A stretch of 64,000 nt of DNA from positions 248,016 to 312,015 of the forward strand of contig JABHXA010000001.1 of the NCBI GenBank assembly GCA_018657495.1, in the 5' to 3' direction. The position numbers were made by a program, and so were the translations under genes. The notes under the pieces are model-generated. The model did not search any database and had not been told where the DNA came from. It saw only the letters and a list, made by a program, of their open reading frames with translations. The DNA is from Fidelibacterota bacterium (lineage in GTDB: Bacteria > Fidelibacterota > Marinisomatia > SCGC-AAA003-L08 > JACNLC01). Of this stretch, positions 55,016 through 63,015 are shown one piece after another (the first letter of the stretch is position 1; every line of letters begins with the position of its first letter).

Positions 55016-55399
55016 TTACATTGAAATAAATTGACGTGACAGCAGAATTCCAACACCTGCGAAAACCACCCCTGCCAAAAGACTAATACTCACATAACCA
55101 GCTGCTGCACCCATGGATCCTGAGCGAATAAGATTAATCGTTTCCATACCAAAGGCAGAAAAAGTAGTGAATCCACCCAGGATACCAATGATTAAAAATT
55201 CCCGGACCGGCCATGAAAATTCTTTATCAAGGATAATCCCGGTAATTATGCCAATCAACAGACATCCAACAAGATTAACTCCAAGGGTTGCCCATGGAAA
55301 TCCATTGCCGGTGAATTTTGTGATGTATAACGACGTCAGATATCTTGAAACAGCACCAATCGATCCGCCCAGCCCTACCATAATTATGGGTTTTAACAT
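55016..55399 (-). CDS. crcB: CrcB/Fluc fluoride channel
   Basis: 127 residues with four membrane helices. Hallmarks are VGLGGSIGAVSRYLTS at the N-terminus, GVNLVGCLLIGIITG (pore Asn) and ILGGFTTFSAFGMETI with the Phe-box/TTFS region. It exports fluoride as an antiparallel dimer. No fluoride riboswitch is recognisable in the 112 bases upstream, unlike many crcB genes. Confidence 0.95.
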   Translation of the reverse strand: MLKPIIMVGLGGSIGAVSRYLTSLYITKFTGNGFPWATLGVNLVGCLLIGIITGIILDKEFSWPVREFLIIGILGGFTTFSAFGMETINLIRSGSMGAAAGYVSISLLAGVVFAGVGILLSRQFISM

Positions 55400-55511
55400 T
55401 AATCTATTTTTCTTTCACCGGTACTGCTACTATGTGATCCTGTCCAATCTGCGTATTTCAGAGTAACTATTTTGGGTTATTGCCATTGGAAATGAAAAAC
55501 CCGATAAGCGT

Positions 55512-55871
55512 TTAGAATGGTATATCGTCATCAAATGCGGCATCATCAGCTGGTGGGGCATCATTTGCTGGCGGCGTCTGATTGAAACCACCGGATTGAT
55601 CATAACCGTCGGTCATAATATCACCACCATAATATTTCATCGCCGCCTGGTTTACCTGTTCTTTTAATTCTTTGTCTGCATAAATAGTATCATAATATTG
55701 GTCATCCTGACCTTTCTGGCTGGGAAATCCTACAAACATGCCATTCGTACCATTTATAAGCTTGAAACCCTTAAGGATAAAACCTTCCTCGGTTTTCATA
55801 TCAAAAAAGGCGCGGATTTTACCCCATTCCCCTTTGTTCATTCTTTCAATTTCCAAAATTATTCCTTTCAA
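55512..55871 (-). CDS. SpoVG-like protein with an SSB-type acidic C-terminal tip
   Basis: 119 residues. Residues 1-81 match the SpoVG fold: an early beta strand (IRAFFDMKTEEGFILKGFKLI), NGTNGMFVGFPSQK (compare SpoVG NGLFVAMPS), then DTIYADKELKEQVNQAAMKYY. SpoVG proteins bind nucleic acid in other bacteria. Residues 82-110 form a low-complexity Gly/Gln/Pro/Asp linker, and the last nine (AAFDDDIPF) are near-identical to the tip of E. coli SSB, which binds RecQ, exonuclease I, PriA and others. It lies 112 bases upstream of crcB on the same strand. Function inferred: ssDNA- or RNA-linked recruiter. Confidence 0.85.
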   Translation of the reverse strand: MKGIILEIERMNKGEWGKIRAFFDMKTEEGFILKGFKLINGTNGMFVGFPSQKGQDDQYYDTIYADKELKEQVNQAAMKYYGGDIMTDGYDQSGGFNQTPPANDAPPADDAAFDDDIPF

Positions 55872-55988
55872 ATATGCTGGAAATTTAGGCAGACTGAATA
55901 TGAGTAGAAAGTTTTAAAGTAGAAAGTTTATAAAGTTTTTAGTGACGAGAAATTAGTGGATGGTTAAGAATGAACAGCTATACGCGTT

Positions 55989-56807
55989 CTATGATTTCGA
56001 TTTTACATCCAACACATCGCGAAGACCTTCTCCAAGTAGATTAAACCCAAGAACTGCCATTGCTATAGCCAGGCCGGGAAAAATAGATTCCCATGGGGCC
56101 ACCCTTAAAAAATCTTTCCCTTCGTTGATCATTGCTCCCCAACTTGCACTTGGCGGTTGAACACCTAAACCTAAAAATGACAAACTTGCTTCTGCCATTA
56201 TCGCTCCGGAAATGCCAAGTGAGAATGCAACTATCACCGGTGCCATGCAATTGGGAAATACATGGTTCAATATAATTCTAATATGAGAATATCCCATGGC
56301 TTTTCCAGCTTGAATATAATCCCTGGTCATGACTGAAAGCACCTGTCCGCGGGTCAATCGGGCAATAGACGGCCATGATACACAGCCAATAGCAATCATA
56401 GCAGTATCGATACCCGGCTCGAATGCCGCACTGATAGCAATGAGAAAAAGTAGTGCCGGGAACCCCATCATAATATCAGTGCATCTCATAATAATTGTGT
56501 CAACCTTACCACCGAAATAACCTGAAGCCATACCCAGTATAACACCAATCACCAATGATAATGTGCTGGCGACAATTCCCACTTTTAGAGAAATCCGGGC
56601 GCTCCAGAAGATACGGGCTAAAATATCTCTTCCAAAATGGTCAGTCCCAAATAGATGACTGTCAGACCCTGGGGACTGAAGGCGACTGGATAAATCCTGG
56701 ACGATGGGAGATTGAAAAAAGGGTGCAAAAATGGCCATCATACATAAAAGAAAAACGACAACAAAACCCGTAATAATAAAGGGGTGACTATAAAGTTTCT
56801 TATTCAT
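55989..56807 (-). CDS. Peptide ABC transporter permease, DppC type
   Basis: 272 residues with about six membrane helices. The DppC/OppC pattern is clear: FGTDHFGRDILARIFWSARISLKVG after an N-terminal helix, and the EAA loop ILNHVFPNCMAPVIVAFSLGISGAIMAEASLSFLGLG. Pairs with the DppB-type permease directly upstream (adjacent genes, no gap). Imports peptides or nickel; the ATPases and binding protein are not in the window. Confidence 0.94.
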   Translation of the reverse strand: MNKKLYSHPFIITGFVVVFLLCMMAIFAPFFQSPIVQDLSSRLQSPGSDSHLFGTDHFGRDILARIFWSARISLKVGIVASTLSLVIGVILGMASGYFGGKVDTIIMRCTDIMMGFPALLFLIAISAAFEPGIDTAMIAIGCVSWPSIARLTRGQVLSVMTRDYIQAGKAMGYSHIRIILNHVFPNCMAPVIVAFSLGISGAIMAEASLSFLGLGVQPPSASWGAMINEGKDFLRVAPWESIFPGLAIAMAVLGFNLLGEGLRDVLDVKSKS

Positions 56808-57740
56808 CTACCGGTCAACCAATCTTTCCCGAACCCGTGGATCTGCCCATGCATAAATGATATCGACAATGATATTTACCACGACGAAAATAAGGGCCAT
56901 AAACAAAACGCTTCCCTGGATTGCCGGAAAATCACGTTTCATGATAGCATTAAGAGCAAACCTGCCCACACCTGGCCAACCAAAAATTGATTCTGTGAGT
57001 ACAGCTCCGGACATGTATGATCCAAAATCCAGACCAATTATAGTAATAAGTGGGATCGCCAAATTTTTCATGGCATGCTTGAATATTACGATACGTTCAG
57101 AAAGCCCTTTGGATCTTGCCGTTACGATGTAATCTTCATTCATGGTATCCAGCATAAAAGCACGGGTTAATCTGGTCATCATAGCCAGGGATCGGGTTCC
57201 AAGTGCTATAGCAGGTAGAACTAGAAATTTCAATCCTCCATATCCAGTAGGAGGAAGCCATTGCAGATACACACCCACCCAAAGAATGAGCAAGAGCGCA
57301 ACCCAGAATACAGGGGCGGAAACTCCGGCCAGCGAAATAATTATGGAGGCTTTATCCCAGATTGTGTCCTTTTTTAAGGCGGATAGAATTCCCAGTAGTA
57401 CACCCACAACGACGGCAATGAACATTGCAGCAGTTGCAAGCTGAAGGGTAAAAGGAATTTTCTCAAGGATATCATCCAAAACCGGTCGCTGAGTGACAAA
57501 GGAATTACCCAGATCGCCAGATAAAATCCGTTTCATGAATATACCGTACTGAGTAATAGCGGATCTGTCCAAGCCCAACTGATGCCGTAATTGAGCCAGG
57601 GTATCTTCGTCATAATAATCTCCAACCAGGGCGAGGACAGGATCACCTGGAGCAATATACATCAAAATGAATGAAATTGTGAGCACACCCAATATCACGG
57701 GTATGCCTTGCAGAATTCGTTTAAGGATATATGTTGACAA
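56808..57740 (-). CDS. Peptide ABC transporter permease, DppB type
   Basis: 310 residues, TTG start (57738-57740) with no clear ribosome site; no better start exists in the open frame. The DppB layout is evident: the N-terminal ILKRILQGIPVILGVLTISFILMYIAPGDP signature, six membrane helices, and an EAA-type loop (ERIVIFKHAMKNLAIPLITIIGLDFGSYMSGAVLTESIFGWPGVGR). Together with the downstream DppC it forms the membrane pore. Confidence 0.94.
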   Translation of the reverse strand: MSTYILKRILQGIPVILGVLTISFILMYIAPGDPVLALVGDYYDEDTLAQLRHQLGLDRSAITQYGIFMKRILSGDLGNSFVTQRPVLDDILEKIPFTLQLATAAMFIAVVVGVLLGILSALKKDTIWDKASIIISLAGVSAPVFWVALLLILWVGVYLQWLPPTGYGGLKFLVLPAIALGTRSLAMMTRLTRAFMLDTMNEDYIVTARSKGLSERIVIFKHAMKNLAIPLITIIGLDFGSYMSGAVLTESIFGWPGVGRFALNAIMKRDFPAIQGSVLFMALIFVVVNIIVDIIYAWADPRVRERLVDR

Positions 57741-57908
57741 ATCTATACAATTTTTAGGGTTTGATAGCTACAAAGAGAGCGAAAACTTCTCAATTACCGT
57801 ATTGAAATTATCAGGTTCGGAATGTTTTAAGAAAGTGGTATTGGCTGATCGGTACTTATTTTATTTGTAATTTGCTCAAAATAAGTGTTTTTTTAAAATT
57901 TTGTTTAA

Positions 57909-59387
57909 TTAGGCACCTAAAATCAGGTTTACAAAAATCACAATGTCCAACACATCAATAACAGTATCGCTATTTGCATCGCCTAAATTCTGCTGATCAA
58001 GTGTGAACTCTATTTCCCCTAATATAAAACCAACCAACTGTACCAGATCCAGAACATCAAGCGAATTGTCCCCATTTACATCTCCATTAATCTGAGGTTC
58101 TGTAATATCCCTGACGCATCTCACATAATTGTAGATACGAATGACGTCACCTTGTGGCCCATGCCCATAAGGATAGTCCTCTGGATTGCCTGATTTTGGA
58201 TCGCTTCGCTGTGAGCCAGCGCCATGCACGTCAAGTAGTTGATAATTACCAGAGAATGGCGGCATTTCCATAAAACCAAGTGCATCACCAAAAGCCACAT
58301 AAACCGCTGAGGCACCTTCATGTTCTGAGTTCCAGCTTTTGTGGGTTGTGCTCGTCCAGTAGAAAGGGTAATTGGTTTCACCGCCTTCATCTGTAATCTC
58401 AGAAACCTCATATACGGGATTAATTGCCGCAGATCCTGATGTTGCCGGCGATCGGGTGTAATCCACGATGCTTTGGAGCTCTTTTGCATTTGGAAGTCGC
58501 CAATCGCTATATCCGGCGTGTTCCAGATTTTCCGCCCATTGGAGAGCCTGTTCCCAATTCAATTCACCATTTTCATCTGCACCGGCATTCATATGACCGC
58601 TATCACCAGCCATCCACATGAGGTCTGTAGATTGATCTGTGATGGTATCATCTTCATTATCAATAAACTCATTTGTGTCATAATCTGTTGTTCCTCTTAC
58701 AAACTTTACAAACGAAGTCATCGAGAATTCCATACCCGGTGGACCTATAGGCTCAGCTGGATATCCTTTTATTCTGCCATCGGCAAAATTCACACCAAAA
58801 ACAGTGTCATCCCCATTCATGGTTTCACTGACATATTCAGTCCCTGACCAATATTGGGCATCGATAACCCTCTCGTCATTATCAGTGTCTCCATATTCAA
58901 ATGGAAAGTACAGGGTATCGATAAATGGGGTTAAAAACGAGGTATCATCTAAGTCATAACCGCTTGGGTCAACGCCATTAAAAGTGATAAGGGAATAAAG
59001 TTCTTTTATGGTGGGAAACCGCCAATCATCATAATCGGCCAGCTCATATGACTCCAAAAAAATAACGGCATCATCATAAGTCATTTTAGTACCATGGTCC
59101 TGTTGCCACATCAACCCTGTGTTTATATCTGTTACCGTTCCATCGCCATTATCAATATATGAAAACTGGCTACCGCTATACTGCGCATCCTGACCAAAAT
59201 AGGCTTCATTTAATTCAGGACAGGAAATTTCCTCATTATCATCATAACAGGATATCTGCATAGTATCGATAATTTTTGTTGTTGATTCCGGTTGCGCAGA
59301 TATAACGCCAACGAATACAATAATCATTAAAGCCAGATTTAGAATTCGTTTCATCTTTTTAAAGTTGTTATTTTTCATCATCATCAT
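57909..59387 (-). CDS. Exported protein with two Lcl/DUF1566 domains and dockerin-like C-terminus
   Basis: 492 residues, signal peptide ILNLALMIIVFVGVISA. Two Lcl (DUF1566) units: TDINTGLMWQQDHGTKMTYDDAV...YDDWRFPTIKELYSLI (from about 80) and TDQSTDLMWMAGD...LNWEQALQWAENLEHAGYSDWRLPNAKELQSIVD (from about 250). The C-terminus has dockerin-like repeats NGDVNGDNSLDVLDLVQLVG and GDANSDTVIDVLDIVIFVNLIL, ending LGA with no T9SS tail. In gliding and other bacteria DUF1566 proteins are surface-exposed; exact function is unknown. Lies downstream of the LTxxQ-repeat gene. Confidence 0.88.
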   Translation of the reverse strand: MMMMKNNNFKKMKRILNLALMIIVFVGVISAQPESTTKIIDTMQISCYDDNEEISCPELNEAYFGQDAQYSGSQFSYIDNGDGTVTDINTGLMWQQDHGTKMTYDDAVIFLESYELADYDDWRFPTIKELYSLITFNGVDPSGYDLDDTSFLTPFIDTLYFPFEYGDTDNDERVIDAQYWSGTEYVSETMNGDDTVFGVNFADGRIKGYPAEPIGPPGMEFSMTSFVKFVRGTTDYDTNEFIDNEDDTITDQSTDLMWMAGDSGHMNAGADENGELNWEQALQWAENLEHAGYSDWRLPNAKELQSIVDYTRSPATSGSAAINPVYEVSEITDEGGETNYPFYWTSTTHKSWNSEHEGASAVYVAFGDALGFMEMPPFSGNYQLLDVHGAGSQRSDPKSGNPEDYPYGHGPQGDVIRIYNYVRCVRDITEPQINGDVNGDNSLDVLDLVQLVGFILGEIEFTLDQQNLGDANSDTVIDVLDIVIFVNLILGA

Positions 59388-59470
59388 TTTCTATCTTTTT
59401 TTCTGAATCAATCGACAAATAGATACATTTGAGGAGAGCCGAATTTGACTCCCCTCAAACTTTAAAATCC

Positions 59471-60586
59471 TTATTTCAGCAACAGCATACTTTCTGTGAA
59501 CATTCCTTCATTTGTCTGGATTTTATAGTAGTACATTCCGGATGGAACTGCCAGCCCATTCTGATTATTCCCATCCCATTTTGTAGAATGCAATCCGGCA
59601 GACTGATACCCTGACCCCAGTGAATTAATCATTTTTCCTGTAACATCATAAATTGAAACGCTCACATTCCCCGGTGTGTTCAAGGTGTACGAGATCCGGG
59701 TTGACGGATTAAAGGGATTGGGATAATTTTGTGCATTAAACTGTGCTGATGCCTCATCCTCAGTATTAACGGTGTCGCCAACTTCTGTTTCACCTACTTC
59801 AATACCCCACTCAGCCACCAGTTCTCTTACGGCAAGATGAATTTCTTTTCGACTTGATCCATTATCTCTCATATCTCTCTTCAACTCATGAACCATATCT
59901 TTTTGATCATCATTTAGTTTATCCATCACCTGACGAAATTTCTTATGCCTGTTATCGATCTCATCAAAATTCGATCGTTCGATGCCCCAGTTTTGCAGAT
60001 GATCACCAACTGACTGGTGAATTTCACTTCGTGGTGCACCCTCATCATGCATCTTGCGAATCATACCGTGTAATTCCTGCTCCTGCGATTTGTTTAAATC
60101 TTGATGTCCTTGATGTCTGCCATGAAACCCATGACGTTTTTCTTTTCCCTGTCTCTTATTATCCCTGTCAGGTCTATCGATTCCCCATGAGTCCAGCAAT
60201 TTTCCAACGGCATCATGCACTTCGTGAGGATCTGCTCCTTCGCCATGTTTTGTCGCCACCAATTGATGAATCTCCTCTTTTTGTGAGTCGCTGAGGTCTT
60301 TCATAAATTCAGGTTGATCAGAAAAATCTGGTCCGCCAAAGCCTGTATGATGCCCCCTGCCAAAATTTTCAGGTGCTTCTAATCCCCAGCTTTCAAACTG
60401 ATTTGCAACAGCCTGTTGAATTGTCTGCTTTGTGGCACCATTCTCTTTCATGGTTTCCACCATTTCTTGTATTTCCTTTTGTTGATCCTGCGATAAATCC
60501 GGATGATGAGGGTGGCGGCTATGTCCATGCTGCCCAATCAAAATGGTCCCGGTTATAAATGCGATCAGTATAATTGCGTATTTCAT
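59471..60586 (-). CDS. T9SS-exported protein with four LTxxQ-like helical repeats
   Basis: 371 residues, ATG preceded by TAGGAG. After a short signal (IILIAFITGTILIG), four repeats start at residues 31, 98, 164 and 224 with LSQDQ, LSDSQ, LNKSQ and LNDDQ and end 36 residues later in WGLE, WGID, WGIE and WGIE (Trp 67, 134, 200, 260), with ExGAxxxEIHxAV between. The L-[ST]-x-x-Q start matches the LTxxQ motif of Spy/CpxP envelope-stress proteins. His- and Arg-rich linkers separate repeats. A T9SS sorting domain follows (NYPNPFNPSTRISY ... SGMYYYKI ... SMLLLK). Likely a surface stress protein; metal binding through the His is possible. Confidence 0.9.
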   Translation of the reverse strand: MKYAIILIAFITGTILIGQHGHSRHPHHPDLSQDQQKEIQEMVETMKENGATKQTIQQAVANQFESWGLEAPENFGRGHHTGFGGPDFSDQPEFMKDLSDSQKEEIHQLVATKHGEGADPHEVHDAVGKLLDSWGIDRPDRDNKRQGKEKRHGFHGRHQGHQDLNKSQEQELHGMIRKMHDEGAPRSEIHQSVGDHLQNWGIERSNFDEIDNRHKKFRQVMDKLNDDQKDMVHELKRDMRDNGSSRKEIHLAVRELVAEWGIEVGETEVGDTVNTEDEASAQFNAQNYPNPFNPSTRISYTLNTPGNVSVSIYDVTGKMINSLGSGYQSAGLHSTKWDGNNQNGLAVPSGMYYYKIQTNEGMFTESMLLLK

Positions 60587-60599
60587 TGTTTTACTCCTA

Positions 60600-60815
60600 T
60601 TACAGCATTTTCTTCAAATTTCTCATCTCATTATAGAATGAAAGGAACCTGCTGTTAATGAATTCTATTTTTAATTTGTTTTCATCTTTTGTCGGTATAT
60701 CAAAGACAAAGATGCTTTTCATTCTGCTTCGATCTGATTTGATTAGTGGATGACCATTCATTCTCAGCCATGCTGAAAACGCCAGGTCATCGGTTTTAAT
60801 TTGATTTTCTATCAT
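60600..60815 (-). CDS. DUF5659-like small protein
   Basis: 71 residues. IKTDDLAFSAWLRMNGHPLI, SIFVFDIP and FINSRFLSFYNEMRNLKKML resemble the DUF5659 family, which has no known function. No signal peptide, so probably cytosolic. Its ATG overlaps the Spy/CpxP-like gene by four bases (ATGA) and its stop lies 13 bases before the LTxxQ gene, so it is embedded in the sigma-factor operon. Confidence 0.75.
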   Translation of the reverse strand: MIENQIKTDDLAFSAWLRMNGHPLIKSDRSRMKSIFVFDIPTKDENKLKIEFINSRFLSFYNEMRNLKKML

Positions 60816-61246
60816 TGATTATGATCTCCATGCGGCAGCCTTTTTAATCGATCGTGAGGCGGTCTTCCTCTTCCTGGTGGGCCTCCTGGTCGACCAGGTC
60901 TATCAAATTGCTGAGTCAATTTGTCAATTTGCTCGCTGGTGAGATATGGTTCTAATTCAATGCGGAGAGAGTCCATTATGACCTTTACTTCCATCATGTG
61001 GTCTGCCCCCATATCAGCAAAGCGGTCAAAATGTGATTCGAGTATTATTCTTACTTTATCTGCCTGACCATCATGAGGGTCTATCATTTCTTCAAAAAGA
61101 TGGATAAATCCTTCTTTATGATGCATCCCCTGAAAATCATGTATTCGATGACTAATTAGAAAACGTGCCGAGAGAATTCCCAACAAAAATCCTATTAATA
61201 ATACAATGAGGATAATGAAAGTTGATTTGGTTTGTACTTGTAACAT
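60812..61246 (-). CDS. Spy/CpxP-like periplasmic protein
   Basis: 144 residues with one N-terminal membrane anchor (STFIILIVLLIGFLLGILSAR). The periplasmic helical part has LEPYLTSEQIDKLTQQFD, an LTxxQ-like motif, as in the Spy/CpxP/ZraP family of envelope-stress chaperones and metal sensors; repeated His and Met (MHHKEGFIH, DMGADHMMEVKVIM) could bind metal. A Pro/Gly-rich tail (RPGRPGGPPGRGRPPHDR) follows. It lies nine bases after the anti-sigma gene. Confidence 0.82.
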   Translation of the reverse strand: MLQVQTKSTFIILIVLLIGFLLGILSARFLISHRIHDFQGMHHKEGFIHLFEEMIDPHDGQADKVRIILESHFDRFADMGADHMMEVKVIMDSLRIELEPYLTSEQIDKLTQQFDRPGRPGGPPGRGRPPHDRLKRLPHGDHNQ

Positions 61247-61255
61247 GTTTGCTCC

Positions 61256-61663
61256 TTATTGAATTGCGTAAGCAATATTTTCAATTTTAAATTCGGGAAC
61301 GCCAAGGATCGTTTCCAGTGATGATAAATTTCCCGTGGAAAAATTGTAGATGAGTAGGCCGACGATGGCCATTGAGGTGGCAATTGCAACAGGCCGGAAT
61401 GCCGTCATCAGTGCATCGAAGAAGTCGATTTGCTGATGTTTCCCCGCAGCAGGATCCAGTTTTTTCATAACCCTTTCGGCAAAATAAGGGGGAAATGATT
61501 CTACTTTTGATGATTTTAGATTTTGCCTCATTGCTAATATCTGTTTTTCTTCTTCGATGAGCCTGGGGAACTTTTCCTTCAATTTATTGAGTGATTTTTT
61601 CTCAAGTTCAGTTAATGGTTCATCAAGAGACTTATAGAGCAATTCTAATGTTTTTTTATCCAT
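61256..61663 (-). CDS. Single-pass anti-sigma factor
   Basis: 135 residues. A cytosolic helical half (LELLYKSLDEPLTELEKKSL, IEEEKQILAMRQNLKSSKV), one membrane helix (PVAIATSMAIVGLLIYNF, about 92-110) and a short periplasmic end. No zinc-binding HxxxCxxC is present. Its gene overlaps the sigma-factor gene by eight bases, the standard arrangement for sigma/anti-sigma pairs, which is the main argument for the assignment. Confidence 0.8.
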   Translation of the reverse strand: MDKKTLELLYKSLDEPLTELEKKSLNKLKEKFPRLIEEEKQILAMRQNLKSSKVESFPPYFAERVMKKLDPAAGKHQQIDFFDALMTAFRPVAIATSMAIVGLLIYNFSTGNLSSLETILGVPEFKIENIAYAIQ

Positions 61664-62207
61664 GTCTATTTTCCATTTGTGGCGTTAATATTTCTTTTAG
61701 TTTTATTTGGGCCCTGGCCAGTCTTGACAATACGGTGCCCGGTGGAATTTGTAATATTTTTGCTGTCTCCTTAACAGAGTATCCATTTAGTAATCTCAAG
61801 ACGACAACAGATTTAAATCCTGCTTTTAACTTACTGATTGCATTATTAACCAGTTCTTTGGTCTCCTGGTTTTTTTGATCATCTGATCCCGACATATAAT
61901 TTTCTAATTCCTGTTTATCCTGACGAATAAATAGAAACGAGCGGCGTTTTCGGCGCTTCAGTTCATTTAAGGAGAGGTTAATTGCAATACGGGTTACATA
62001 TGTTTCGATATTAGCTTCTCCTCTAAACTGACTCATGGATTTATATAATCTAACAAATGTTTCCTGCCCGACATCTTCTGCTTCCTGACAGAAGCCAAGC
62101 ATACCATAAACGGTAGCAGAAACCTTGGGCTCCAGTTGGAGAATAAGTTTGTTAAATGCATCCTTGTTGCCATTTTTTATCGATTCAATTTGTGCGTTAT
62201 GATTCAA
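61656..62207 (-). CDS. ECF-type RNA polymerase sigma factor
   Basis: 183 residues, TTG start with AGGA about ten bases upstream (an ATG just ahead is out of frame and stops at once). Region 2 (LEPKVSATVYGMLG, EAEDVGQETFVRLYKS, YVTRIAINLSLNELKRRKRR) and region 4 (GYSVKETAKILQIPPGTVLSRLARAQIKLKEIL) are complete, and no region 1.1 or 3 is seen. It leads the anti-sigma, Spy-like, DUF5659 and LTxxQ-repeat genes, suggesting an autoregulated envelope response. Confidence 0.95.
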   Translation of the reverse strand: MNHNAQIESIKNGNKDAFNKLILQLEPKVSATVYGMLGFCQEAEDVGQETFVRLYKSMSQFRGEANIETYVTRIAINLSLNELKRRKRRSFLFIRQDKQELENYMSGSDDQKNQETKELVNNAISKLKAGFKSVVVLRLLNGYSVKETAKILQIPPGTVLSRLARAQIKLKEILTPQMENRHG

Positions 62208-62449
62208 TCATTTTTTCCTTTAAATGTTGGACAATCCAATAGTCAAATATATTCCGGATAAAATTTATTTTTTAGATTTTTCATCTTGTTATGTGACTAT
62301 ATTGTTTTCCAATCAGTGATAGTTTGTTTAAATTCAACATCAATAATTTCAGAAGATAAAAATATTTGTCTGAATGAGATTCATTGATTTCCTGACTACA
62401 TGACGTGTTCGTCATTCGCTATTGTCACAATCACAACTGAGGAGACTCA
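62208..62449. promoter_or_regulatory. Divergent region with candidate operator ATGACG-TGTT-CGTCAT
   Basis: 242 bases between the divergent sigma factor and DUF1858 genes. ATGACG at 62400-62405 and CGTCAT at 62410-62415 form a perfect 6-bp inverted repeat with a 4-base spacer, about 35 bases before the plus-strand start. TTGGA-CAA-TCCAA at 62227-62239 is another short palindrome, near the sigma-factor start. GAGGAG precedes the ATG at 62450. Confidence 0.4.
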
Positions 62450-62977
62450 ATGATTAAGGGTTTAGAAATTGTCCCGTCACTAACAGTTCATGAATTACTG
62501 GAAGCATATCCGGAACTTGAAGACGTTTTGATTGGTATTGCCGCACCTTTCAAGAAACTGAAAAACCCCATTCTTAGAAAAACCGTGGCAAAAGTAGCAA
62601 CCCTAAAACACATCTCATCAGTTGGCGGCGTGCCTCTTGTTGAGTTGATTGCAAAGCTTCGAAAAGCTGTGGGGCAATCGCCAAGTCACGAATTATACGA
62701 TGATGAAGAATATTTTGGCGAAGAGCCAGGCTGGTTCTCTCTTGAAAAAGTAGCTTTGTCGATTGAAGAAGATAAGGTAGAAAACAAGGATGAAATGACT
62801 CTGGTGGCTATTCTCAAAGGTGCCAAAACCGTCAAAGCGGGAGAGATTATCGAACTCATAACAACATTTCTTCCAGCCCCGGGAATTGATGCAATGCGAT
62901 CAAAAGGGTATTCGGCCTGGGTAAAAAAGACTAGTGGCGGTATAATTAAGTCATATTTTCAAAAACCCACCGATTGA
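62450..62977 (+). CDS. DUF1858-domain protein
   Basis: 175 residues. Residues 5-60 match DUF1858 (PSLTVHELLEAYPELEDVLIG ... LKHISSVGGVPLVELIAKLR), a small helical domain often found with hybrid-cluster, NO-response or iron-sulfur proteins. A C-terminal segment (EMTLVAILKGAKTVKAGEIIELITTFLPAPGIDAM ... YSAWVKKTSGG) resembles sulfurtransferase-like DUF2249. No Cys is visible in the domain. Cytosolic. It precedes a methyltransferase by 38 bases. Confidence 0.8.
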   Translation: MIKGLEIVPSLTVHELLEAYPELEDVLIGIAAPFKKLKNPILRKTVAKVATLKHISSVGGVPLVELIAKLRKAVGQSPSHELYDDEEYFGEEPGWFSLEKVALSIEEDKVENKDEMTLVAILKGAKTVKAGEIIELITTFLPAPGIDAMRSKGYSAWVKKTSGGIIKSYFQKPTD

Positions 62978-63015
62978 AATAAAACACTGCTTAATGATGT
63001 GAATTCTCTGCAAAT

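Noticed and set aside
55400-55511. Search for a fluoride riboswitch upstream of crcB
   Set aside because: The conserved crcB-motif words and pseudoknot pairing could not be found in the 112 bases.
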